This document shows positions 54,991 through 64,000 of a stretch of DNA of 64,000 nucleotides, in pieces (the stretch's first letter is position 1; every line of letters starts with the position of its first letter). Where the stretch lies: the NCBI GenBank assembly GCA_037447655.1, contig JBBHKE010002722.1, positions 62,001 to 126,000 of the forward strand. Reading direction: 5' to 3'. The position numbers and the translations under genes were made by a program. The notes under the pieces were generated by a model. It worked only from the letters and a program-made list of their open reading frames with translations, did not search any database and was not told the origin of the DNA. The DNA comes from Zygnema cylindricum. Lineage: Eukaryota > Streptophyta > Zygnematophyceae > Zygnematales > Zygnemataceae.

Positions 54991-55768
54991 TTTTAAGATT
55001 TTTTTTAATGAACAAGGAATCCATCATAAGAAAACTGTTCTTTATAATCCGGAACAAAATGGAGTAGCAGAAAGAGTGAATAGGACTTTAGGAGACATGT
55101 CCAGAAGTATGCTAACTGATAAAAGAATAGGATTACAGTTTTGGGCTGAGTCTATGAACTATGCTAACTTCATCAAAAATAGAGTACTAACTTCGGCAAA
55201 TAAGGAGGAAACTCCGTATGAAAGGTGGACGGGAAGAAAACCAGATTTGTCTTGTTTGAGAGTGTTCGGAAGTCAAGTATACAGTTTGGATTCCGATAAG
55301 ACTAAATGGAAGTTAGAGGGAAGAGGGAAATTGGGATATCTTGTAGGATATGATGAGAGCACAAAAAGATATCAAGTGCATGACTTTAAAAAGAGAGATA
55401 TCATTTTGTTAAAACACATAGTTGTGATGAATGAAGTAAAGTCTATTGATAAACTCAAATATAACAAAGAAGTAAAAATCAGATTTGAACCGGGTCAGTT
55501 TTTTGACTTTGACTTTGGAAATGAAGAGAACGAAGACGAGGAGAAGGAGCAATTTGCAGATATACCAAAAGAGAAGGACGAAAAGACAATATCCAAGAAA
55601 CGCCACAATACGAAGTGGAAACCGACGAGGAACTTGATCAATTACTGGAATTGGACGACAAGGGAGTTGAAAATCTTCCTAAATGAAATCCGAGGATGCC
55701 TTCTATACCGGCGTCAAATTTTGAAGGAGGAAGAAAAAGTAGTAAACTGCTTCAAGATAGAAAAGTAA
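54959..55768 (+). pseudogene. Copia-3 integrase C-terminal part and linker
   Basis: NPEQNGVAERVNRTLGDMSR carries the catalytic Glu; TPYERWTGRKPDLSCLRVFG and GYLVGYDESTKRYQVHDF are the usual following motifs. A one-base overlap with the preceding frame marks a frameshift near 54,980. An acidic linker (EENEDEEKEQF) precedes RT. Confidence 0.85.
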
Positions 55769-55779
55769 ATAACCAACTT

Positions 55780-56177
55780 ACAAAAATGTCTCACCCAAAT
55801 GAACCTCAGACATACTTCGAGGCCATAAATACCCTAGAGAGCAACCGATGGATCACTGCCATCAATGAAGAAATGGCTTCCATCATGGAAACCGATACAT
55901 GGGAGTTTGTAGACTGTCCACCAGATCGAAAACCGATTGGATGTAAGCGGGTTTTTAAGCTTAAACTAAACCCAGGTAATTCCATTGAAAGATATAAAGC
56001 TAGGTTGGTTGCTAAAGGTTATACTCAAAAAGAAGGAATAGACTATGGAGAAACCTTTGCACCGGTAGTCAGATTTCCCTCTGTCAAAATCCTCTTAAGT
56101 TTAGCAGCAGTAGAGAATATGGAAATACATGAGATGGATATTAAAACCGCCTTCTTACACGGAGAACTAGAAGAAGA
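55780..56177 (+). pseudogene. Copia-3 reverse transcriptase N-terminal part
   Basis: HPNEPQTYFEAINTLESNRW, IMETDTWEFVDCPPDRKPIG, LVAKGYTQKEGIDYGETFAP, MEIHEMDIKTAFLHGELEE, then the insertion. Continues at 62,270 with EEIYMRQPEGF once the insert and one GAAGA copy are removed. Confidence 0.88.
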
Positions 56178-56910
56178 TGTTAAAAAAAATAAGATCGTTG
56201 CTCACAAAACAATCTTACAGAAATATATCATGCACAGCGGAAGCTTAAACCAAAACAGTCTCACAATCTCCAACAAAGTTCATCGACCTAATATACTTTT
56301 ATTCAGCCGAATGCTTTTCCTTTTCCTTTACAAAACTCTCACTCTTGCTCTCACTCTTCTTACTCACTCATATCTTCTCACTCACTCACTAACTCACTTA
56401 CATCTTCTCACTCACTCACTCACTCACATCTTCTCACTCACTTACTCTCACTTCTCCACTTACTCTCACTTGCTTCTTCCTTACACTCGCCCTCACCTAA
56501 CTCTGATGCATCACTATTTAGGACACATGATGCATCTTCTATTACAAGACGCATAATAATTCCTAACTCAGACTTTTCCTTTAATAAGAATACACGGAAA
56601 GACTTACTCTTCACGACTTCCCTACTTTCTCCTCACGTTACAGACTCCACTAACTTCACGGAAACTTACTCACTCTCACTGGAACCTTCAGCGCCTAAAC
56701 AGAAGTGACGCGGAACTTCAAACGTGCGCTGGACCAAACATACAGTACAAAGGTCCTACGCACTAAATGAACCAACGTCCGTACAATACTAAACGAAACT
56801 AAACGTACCAACAACTTACCGCCGACGCGAACTGAACAAACATAACTTAACCCGAAATTGAACCAAACGTGAATTCGGGCGATCCGCCGATTCACCTAAT
56901 ATTCCTAACA
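56178..56910 (-). repeat. 3' LTR of element A
   Basis: TGTTAAAAAAAATAAG to CCTAACA, followed by the pyrimidine complement of a polypurine tract (TTCCCCCTCTTATTGGG). It contains (CTCA)n-like sequence at 56,335-56,480. Related in plan to element B's LTR (shared ACAGCGGAAGCT and TTCAGCC words). Confidence 0.75.
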
Positions 56911-58205
56911 TTCCCCCTCTTATTGGGCGAAGCGGTGAGAGGCTCAATGCCGATGCAATTTGCCCCCTCTCCAACTTGTCGCCGTACGCCAATACCAAAA
57001 ACGGACACAAATCTACTCACGCTTCAAACGAAACCGTACACCCGAAATTGTACAGAAATTTTCCTCTTCGAATTTCTCCTTCGTCACCTCCTCACCTCAC
57101 CTCACTCAAGAAAGTCTTCCTCACGAATTTTTTCTTTCCTTCACATAAACATCTGCCGTGTACAGATTCTCTCACCGTTGTCGTCAATTTCTCACCGTAC
57201 CCGAACTAACCGGCAAGTCTTTAAACTGGTGCTTACTGTTTTCAACATTCCAACTTTAAATGTCTAAACATTGCGGCTGGAATCACTTTCAACAAAAACC
57301 GCATTTTCTCCATGATAAAATCCATGACGAGTTCCACGACCAAATCGCCGACTACGATCACGTCTTCCTCCTCTCTCCAAGCCTCTTTTTCCTCGGTCAA
57401 AAACAATTCTGTACAGGTCGCCATTTTTCCTCCTTGGAAATTTGTGCGATCTCTTCCACTTTTCTTTCCGAATTATCCAGACATTTTCTTCCACAGTTTC
57501 TTCTTCTCCTTCATCGTTTTCTTCTTCTTTGGCATATTTATCATTTTCACTTCTTCCTCCTCCAAATCAGAATAGTCCCCAACTTCTTGCATCTCCTTGC
57601 AACTTTTCTCATTCAAAACTACGAAATCAATATCCGGATTTCCTCCAATTGGACTCCAATTCGGAGCTGGATCATCACTTACTCGAAAATTTCCTTTCTT
57701 TCAAACATTGGATATTCTCTCATCCACGTAACCAAACTGGTTCACAAACAAATCACATTGTCTTTCCTCGAACATATCTCCACCACTGACTTGGCAAGCC
57801 GGATCACTCGAGAGAAATAATTCAGCGGTAGCCTTTCCGAAACTGAACTCCTTCTCACTTTGCAAACTCTCACTGCCACAAGGGCTGAACCTGGGCTCCT
57901 TACTCACATAACACCTTCCATTACTTCCTCCAAACTCATTCTGAAGTCTCACATCAATATACTCAATCACCGCGTCGAACAATTCAAAAAACAAATCCTC
58001 GGAAATTGGTACACCTCCATACTTGACTTCACTCTCACACGCCAAACGGGAAGACTTTTCGAGAGCAAGAAACACATCCAAATTCTTCCTTCCCATGGCT
58101 CCTACTTCCTCACTAACTCACTAACTTCCTCACTGACCACAAAAATGACATTGTTTGTCCTTATCCGGACAAGAGGATGACAAGTGTCCAAGCTGGTTAC
58201 ACCGG
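56911..58205 (-). pseudogene. Element A internal region with zinc-knuckle gag-like ORF
   Basis: On the minus strand a CCHC knuckle TCYRCNQLGHLSSSC followed by CHFCGQ lies near 58,210-58,150. After a stop comes an open 131-residue stretch (58,096-57,701) and further Glu/Lys-rich coding-like text to about 57,240. No RT or integrase belongs to it, so element A looks non-autonomous or internally deleted. The knuckle's role would be RNA binding; the rest is not recognised. Confidence 0.55.
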
Positions 58206-58860
58206 TAGCATGTCAGGATCTTAAGCAAAAGATTTTCACTTAAAATAATTCACAAAACATAAATCATTACACAGCGGAAGCTCATAAAAGACAAGAGGAA
58301 TATTCAGCCAAAAATATTTATAAGTGTTCTTGGCCAAAGCCTTTTTACATCATCTCTCTTCTCTCTTCTCTCTCTTCACTCTTCTCTTTAGATAATCTCT
58401 ACTCCAAGATTAGTCCTCTATGATTAATTGGTTGATTAATTAATACAGTGCACATGTACACTGCCGCCTATATATACTCGCTACCCCGCACTTAGAGACA
58501 ACAAGATAAGACAAGCAGAACTTAGCGTAGCGACGAAGTCTGTCCCTAGCTGACTGTGCACTCTTCAATGAAAGTTTCCATGAAGGAAGGCGCACGCGCT
58601 TCTTCCTTCAAAACAACAAACTCCAAACGTTGACTAAACATGTGTCGCTTCGCGAACACACCTGCACGCAAATTGAAACATCTGTACCTGAAGACAAAAG
58701 TCACGCAAACGAAATAGTATGTTTCGTTCGCGGACGCTTCAAAATAAGTACCACGAAACCTACATCGTACGTTTCGTATGATGACGTGGTACTTCACGTC
58801 AACAATTAAATGTTGGTATGACCCTTCGCGGAAATACCGCGAAACGACAATAATCCAACA
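58206..58860 (-). repeat. 3' LTR of element B
   Basis: Upper end AATCCAACA at 58,860, followed by the complement of a polypurine tract (ATTCCCCTCTTATTG). 58,390-58,860 is near-identical to 61,801-62,269. The lower boundary is uncertain (about 58,206). Confidence 0.78.
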
Positions 58861-58893
58861 ATTCCCCTCTTATTGTCGGAGTCGCCAAATTCT

Positions 58894-60434
58894 TCAAAAT
58901 AATCCAAGTTTCGGCTGCCCCCTCTTAAACACATCATGTGTAGCAGCCTTTGTCAAGAAATCAGCCGTCTCCTCTTTTGATAGTACATACGAAAATTCAA
59001 TCTCGTTCGCCAGAACCAAATCTCTTACAAAATGCCATTGGATCCTGATGTGTTTCGTCCTTTTGTGAATCACTGGATTTTTTGCCAAAGCCATTGAACT
59101 CATACTGTCAGAATAAATCGTCATACAACCAATAGGAATGCTTAACTCACGTAACATCTCTTTAATCCAAATTAATGCCTTAGCTGCATGACACACAGCC
59201 ATATACTCAGATTCTGTGGAACTCAACGCAACTGTAGGTTGTAGCCTTGAACTCCACGAAATCGGAGCTCCTCACAAAATAAATGCATATCCTGACGTGG
59301 ACTTACTTGAATCAAAATCACCGTCCCAATCCGCGTCACAATACCCAACACACTCCAAATATTTTTTGTCAGAAGTAAACAAAGTCCAAGATCAATCGTA
59401 CCATCCAAGTATCGAAAGATACGTCGTACAGCCTCCCAGTGTGCCTTCTTTGGCTCGTGACAATAACGGCTGACAATGGAAACCGCGGCCGAAATATCTA
59501 GACGAGTACCAACGCTAAGGTACATAAGTGAACCAACCGCCTCTCGATATGGTACGTCGACAAAATCCTCCTCTTCAAACTTACAAATGTGTAGATTTAC
59601 ATCCAACGGTGTAGAAAACGGTTTCGCGTCAGACATACCAAATCTCTCCAAAATCTCCTTACAATATTGAGCTTGACACAATTTAATATTCCCCTCTTTG
59701 TCACGTATCACTTCAATACCCAAAAAATATCGTACCTCTCCAAGATTTGATACTTTGAAATGTAAAACAAGGTAACGTTTCAACTCATTAATGCGCTCCA
59801 TCTTGTCGCATGCCATCAAGAAATCATCCACATAAACAGAAAAGATGTTTTGATCAACTCCTTCACCTTTCACGTAAACTCCAGAATAGGAAGTAGTCCG
59901 TACAAATTCAAAATTCAATAGTTCTTGATGAAGTCTCAAATACCAAGTGCGTGTTGCTTGTTTCAAACCATATAATGAATTTCTCAAACGCCATACATTT
60001 CTTTCCTTCAAAGGAGAGACACCTTGCGGTACCTTCATATATACCTCTTCCTCCAACTCACCATTTAAAAACGCGGTTTCAACGTCTATTTGATGGATGT
60101 GCTTCTTCCCCATCGCTGCAATTTCAATAATAATCCGTAGTGAGTCGAACTTCACCACGGGAGCATAAGTCTCCTTAAAATCGATTCCCTCACGTTGTTG
60201 GAACCCCTTGCAAACAAGCCTCGCCTTGTACTTAATTATTTCACCCGAAGCTCCAGTTTTGGTCTTGAAGACCCACTTTGCATCAATCGCCTTTTCCCCC
60301 TCCGGTAATTTCACTTCCTCAAAAGTTCGATTATCAACCACCGACTTAAATTCTTTCTCCCACGCCGGTTTCCACTTACTCTCCCAATCAACCGACCTCC
60401 TAGCCTCAACATAAGATTGAGGGTCGCCGGTCAT
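58894..60434 (-). pseudogene. Element B reverse transcriptase and RNase H (nearly intact)
   Basis: 403 open residues from 60,434: WESKWKPAWEKEFKSVVDNR, KAIDAKWVFKTKTGASGEII, KETYAPVVKFDSLRIIIE, IDVETAFLNGELEEEVYM, NSLYGLKQATRTWYLRLHQE, VYVDDFLMACDKMERIN (intact YVDD), SLMYLSVGTRLDISAAVS. The final 110 residues in a second frame (59,226-58,894) are RNase H: STESEYMAVCHAAKALIWIK, IYSDSMSSMALAKNP, ADFLTKAA. One frameshift near 59,225-59,400 separates them. Least decayed pol in the window. Confidence 0.88.
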
Positions 60435-61224
60435 ATTCTCCGTAAGTGATTGCTACAAAAGAAATTCCGTTTCCTTTAGCATCGGAAAGAAAATAATGCG
60501 AATTCGATGCATTTTCCCCTTTTCGATCGTAAGTAAGTTTCTCTGGTTTCTTCCCCTTTGTAATCCGAGAGCTCCTTCTAATAACTTGCTCCTCCTCCTT
60601 TTCCTCTTTCCTTTCCTCGGATTCAATTTCAATTTCCTTCTCACTCGATTTAGAGCTTTGAGATTTCCGAATGTTCGAAGGCACTCGGGAATCCAAAGAT
60701 CCGTTACTCTTTCTTTCAAATTCAATTTCAACCGATTTACCCAATTTCTTTTTCTGAGTTTTCACATTTGGTTCCTCATCGGATTGTGAATCCCCAATGT
60801 ACAGAAAATTCTCAATTTCACTCTCCTCATAAAAATTCAAATTTTCTTTAAATTTCCCAAAGGAATTCATGGCGGATTTGAGATCCTCATGAAAATCCAC
60901 ATTCCGAGATTCCTCCACGGTGTGACAAGCCCGATCATATACTCGGTATAAACTCCCCTTCGCACTATATCCAATAAAAATTCTCGACCAACTCCTAGGT
61001 GCAAATTTCCCCTTTCTCTTAATTGATTCCACATACACCGTAGCATGAGATCCCCGAATTCTTAAATGATGAACCGTGGGCTTTCTACCACTCCACAATT
61101 CTTCCGGTGTTTTACTTCCGGAAATCGAAGTGAGTCTTCGGTTACAAATATAATTAGCTGTAAGAATCGCATCTCCCCACAAAAACATTTCTCGTCCGGA
61201 GCTATGAACCATCGCACGGACCAT
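60406..61224 (-). pseudogene. Element B integrase C-terminal part and linker
   Basis: MVHSSGREMFLWGDAILTAN, KTPEELWSGRKPTVHHLRIR, RSWSRIFIGYSAKGSLYRVY, ending in a Ser/Glu/Lys-rich linker (SEKEIEIESEERKEEKEEEQ) and ITKGKKPEKL. It overlaps the RT frame by a few codons, meaning a frame change, and follows the core after a stop at about 61,228. Confidence 0.85.
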
Positions 61225-61227
61225 TTC

Positions 61228-61795
61228 TTATAAGGTACAATTCTTCCTCTCGGCCACTCCATTTGACTTCGGAGAATAAGGCGCCGTGAATTGATGCCTT
61301 ATTCCCCACTCCTTACAATACCCCTCAAAAACATCAAACTCCCCTCCATTGTCCGAACGAATGGACTTAAGCTTCTTATCAATTTGCCTCTCGGCCATTA
61401 CATGCCATTCTTTAAATTTCTCAAATGCATCCGATTTCTTTTTCAATAAATACACCCATGACTTCCGGGAAAAGTCATCAACAATCACCAAAGTATATTT
61501 ATTACCTCCAATTGTCTCGGGTTTAATATGTCCACAAAGATCAATGTGGACAACCTCCAAAGGACTTTGAGCTCGATGCTTGATGTCTTTAATCGAATGG
61601 GATTTCCGAATTTGACGTCCTTTGCTACATCCTCCGCATCCGTTCACCTTCTCACCGTATGCGAGGTCCAAACCCCTCACCGAAGAATGACGAATCATCT
61701 TCTTCAAACTTACCTCGGATGTGTGACACATCCGATGATGCCATAAGGTAAGATCACCTTTCAACTCCGAAATTTGATGTGAAATTCCCTCGGTG
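61228..61795 (-). pseudogene. Element B pre-integrase and integrase core
   Basis: LTLWHHRMCHTSEVSLKKMI and CGGCSKGRQIRKSHS (zinc motif), VVHIDLCGHIKPETIGGNKY (first Asp), LVIVDDFSRKSWVYLL, KSIRSDNGGEFDVF (second Asp), YSPKSNGVAERKNCTL with the catalytic Glu and then a stop. The start is cut at about 61,800, where sequence passes directly into LTR. Confidence 0.88.
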
Positions 61796-61800
61796 GGAAA

Positions 61801-62269
61801 TAATCTCTACTCCAAGATTAGTCCTCTATGATTAATTGGTTGATTAATTAATACACTGCACATGTACACTGCTACCTATATATACTCGCTACCCTGCACT
61901 TAGAGACAACAAGATAAGACAAGTAGAACTTAGCGTAGCGACGAAGTCTGTCCCTAGCTGACTGTACACTCTTCAATGAAAGTTTACACGAAGGAAGGCG
62001 CACACGCTTCTTCCTTCGAAACAACAAACTCCAAACGTTGACTAAACACATGTCGCTTCACGAACACACCTGCACGCAAATTGAAACATCTGTACATGAA
62101 GACAAAAGTCACGCGAAACGAAATAGTATGTTTCGTTCGCGGACGCTTCAAAAATAGTACCACGAAACCTACATCGTACGTTTCGTATGATGACGTGGTA
62201 CTTCACGTCAACAATTAAATGTTGGTATAACGCTTCGCGAAAATACCGCGAAAAGACAATAATCCAACA
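61801..62269 (-). repeat. 5' LTR of element B, 3' portion deleted
   Basis: Matches 58,390-58,860 with few differences and ends CAACA at 62,269. The LTR portion equivalent to about 58,206-58,390, together with gag and protease, is missing, so one deletion joins LTR to the pre-integrase region. Confidence 0.85.
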
Positions 62270-63463
62270 GAAGAAATCTACATGAGGCAACCGGAAGGAT
62301 TCGTGGAAAGTGGAGAAGAAAGCAAGGTGTGCAAATTGATTAAATCACTTTATGGCCTTAAGCAAGCCTCGCGACAGTGGAACATAAATTTAGATGAATT
62401 TCTGACACGTTTGGGATACATTAGAATAAGTTCAGATCACTCCATATATATATTTGAGGATGAAAACGGAGTGATATTTATTGCTATTTATGTTGATGAT
62501 TTGTTAGTCTTAAAGAAGTCTATAGATATGATTAACAAGCTCAAACAGAATATGAGAAGTCGGTTTGACATGAAAGATCTCGGCGAAGCAAAATACATTT
62601 TGGGGATTCAAATGGAGAGAGATAGAGGGAATAGAATTATAAGACTCACTCAGAAAAAAGTTATTTGTAATATGCTAGAAAAGAGTGATGGAGGAAGCAA
62701 ATGGGTGCACCACTCTCATGGATCTAAAAAAAGTATCGGAGGGGAGTGAAGAAGGAGGGAAATTGATTTTGAATGATGAGATGGATGAGGAAGAAAAGAG
62801 GTTTATGGAACAAATTCCTTATCGGCAAATCGTAGGCCGTTTAATTTACTTTATGAATTGTACACGTCCAAACATTGCTGCAGCTGTAGGTGTTCTCAGT
62901 AGAAGTCTAAATGAACCCAGAAAAGAGACTAGGAAGCAGCCAAAAGAGTGATGAGATATTTGGTGGGAACAAGGAAATTATGGTTGCATTTGGGAGGGGA
63001 GCACACTGACATCAACACTTGAAGTGATGCTAGTTATAGTGATGCGCCTTTGAGACGATGTACAATTGGATATGTCTTGCAAATTTGATCTGGTGCATGC
63101 TGTTGGAGTAGCAAACAGCAGAAAGTAGTTGCTCAATCCACTATGGAGGCTGAGTACATAGCTTCTTGTGCTGCCACTAAAGAATAAATGTGGGTTAAAT
63201 CCCTACTCGAAGAACTTGGGTTCATGAAATTTGGGACTCAGAATGTCTTTTGTGATAATCAAGCTGATATTTTTAATGCAGCTAATCCAAAACACCATTT
63301 TAAAGCTAAACATATGGATATAAGACTAAGCTTTGTCAGAGAGAAGGTTGAGAATAAAATAATTAAACCGGTTCATAACATAGAGATGATTGCAGAGATG
63401 ATGACAAAATCGGTGCCTTCTCCTAAGTTAAAATTTTGTAGAGAAAATTGTGGACTTAAATAA
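62270..63463 (+). pseudogene. Copia-3 RT C-terminal part and RNase H
   Basis: EEIYMRQPEGFVESGEESKV, LYGLKQASRQWNINLDEF, IAIYVDDLLVLKKSIDMIN (intact YVDD), DLGEAKYILGIQMERDRGN; a frame change near 62,690; FMEQIPYRQIVGRLIYFMNC and AAAVGVLSRSLNEP; then RNase H in two further frames with VFCDNQADIFNAANPKHHF and MTKSVPSPKLKFC to a stop at 63,461. Confidence 0.88.
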
Positions 63464-63488
63464 AAAGTTGACTAAGAATTGAGGGGAG
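63464..63488 (+). other. Copia-3 polypurine tract
   Basis: AAGAATTGAGGGGAG precedes the 3' LTR at 63,489. Confidence 0.7.
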
Positions 63489-64000
63489 TCTTTAAAAGAA
63501 GTAATTATTATTCAATTCTTAATTTAAACTCTATAGTAAAGAGAGGGAGAGAGTCACCATAGCTGCCGCCATATTTAGAAAGAAACATATTTAGAAAGAA
63601 ACAGGCAGACAGGCAGGCAATCAAACAGATTGATAAATTACCAAAATATTGCTTTTAGCAGGATTTAAACCTGGGGGGTCTACAGAGTACTATATAGACG
63701 TACGCCTTATCCACTTAGGCGTTAACAAAACGATACACGTATATGGTTCGGTTATTAATTAAAGTGTTATCGAAACGTCACTTTGACTTAAACAGACCAA
63801 AATTGACGAAACGGCATCTATAGTCAAACGACGCTCGTGGACGCGAATCTAACAGTGTAAACTATATGATTGACTGCCTTCGTCACCCCCGCCAAACCCG
63901 AATGAATCTTCGGCGGCTTCCGGACAGCGCGACACATAATTTTCAACGTGGCGACACATCATTGGACGCCGAGAAAGATGGGAGGAGGAACGATGGCTTC
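63489..64000 (+). repeat. 3' LTR of Copia-3 (cut by window end)
   Basis: Starts TCTTTAAAAGAAG, a mutated TG, and pairs with 52,005 onward. It keeps a single copy of the AAAGAGAGGGAGAGAGTCAC segment that is doubled in the 5' LTR. A small tandem ATATTTAGAAAGAAAC lies near 63,575. Confidence 0.85.

Larger units (their letters stand above)
56178..62269 (-). mobile_element. Compound insertion of LTR elements A and B into Copia-3
   Basis: Flanked by a perfect GAAGA duplication (56,173-56,177 and 62,270-62,274), and excision restores the RT frame. Yet the left terminus is an element-A LTR (56,178-56,910) and the right terminus an element-B LTR (61,801-62,269). Between them: A's internal gag-like part, B's 3' LTR, B's pol. 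Order of events is unresolved. Confidence 0.8.
52005..64000 (+). mobile_element. Copia-3, Ty1/Copia retrotransposon split by a compound insertion
   Basis: 5' LTR 52,005-52,987; primer-binding site 52,988-53,002; gag, protease, integrase and RT N-terminus to 56,177; insertion 56,178-62,269; RT to RNase H 62,270-63,463; 3' LTR from 63,489 to beyond the window. Domain content and gag start resemble Copia-1 and Copia-2. Several stops, so not active. Confidence 0.9.

Noticed and set aside
56335-56480. ACTC/CTCA repeats as a CRISPR-like or minisatellite array
   Set aside because: Irregular simple-sequence repeat within an LTR, no spacers.

Overview
This is a repeat-dominated piece of a plant-lineage (streptophyte) nuclear genome. 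The evidence is threefold. The Copia primer-binding sites match the anticodon region of the plant initiator tRNA-Met as I remember it. One spliced host gene encodes what looks like a conserved plant protein with a cluster of upstream G-boxes. A Gypsy element carries a cytosine-5 DNA methyltransferase in its pol, an arrangement reported from charophyte algae (Klebsormidium). A charophyte or early land plant is my best guess; the species cannot be read from the sequence. No bacterial operons, rRNA genes, tRNA genes or CRISPR arrays were seen.

Layout. (1) 1 to about 17,690: one very large, decayed Ty3/Gypsy element on the minus strand, in the order 5' LTR, gag, protease, DNA methyltransferase, RT, RNase H, integrase, PHD-like finger, 3' LTR. 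It is interrupted by a solo LTR in gag (13,120-14,625) and by a nested pair in integrase: a solo LTR (2,235-8,045) that was itself split by Copia-1 (2,598-7,564). (2) 17.7-20.1 kb: remnants of terminal-inverted-repeat DNA elements. (3) 20.1-23.1 kb and beyond: a 5'-truncated plus-strand Gypsy chromovirus with a GPY/F module and a chromodomain. (4) 25-32 kb: non-coding DNA elements, namely a TA-flanked family with TIRs like AGGGTRYGTCCCCATG, and hairpin elements. (5) 32.2-40.7 kb: a non-LTR retrotransposon (RT, zinc finger, PD-(D/E)XK-like endonuclease) split by Copia-2 (33,318-39,437). (6) 41.8-46.6 kb: the only host gene found, minus strand, eight coding exons of 35-109 nt in A-rich and polypurine introns, with a G-box-rich upstream region. 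(7) 46.6-51.1 kb: more TA-flanked elements and another repeat family. (8) 52,005 to the window end: Copia-3 on the plus strand, split by a compound insertion (56,178-62,269) of minus-strand LTR elements A and B.

Most insertions can be dated relative to one another from target-site duplications (TSDs) I could read: AAAAT, AGTTG, AGGTC, GTTTT and GAAGA. In several cases removing the insert restores the interrupted reading frame.

The most notable biology is the methyltransferase- and PHD-bearing Gypsy element; three Copia elements whose gag start lies inside the LTR and reads through a half-tRNA-iMet primer-binding site; and the spliced host gene hidden in low-complexity DNA, with decayed tandem copies of its last exon.
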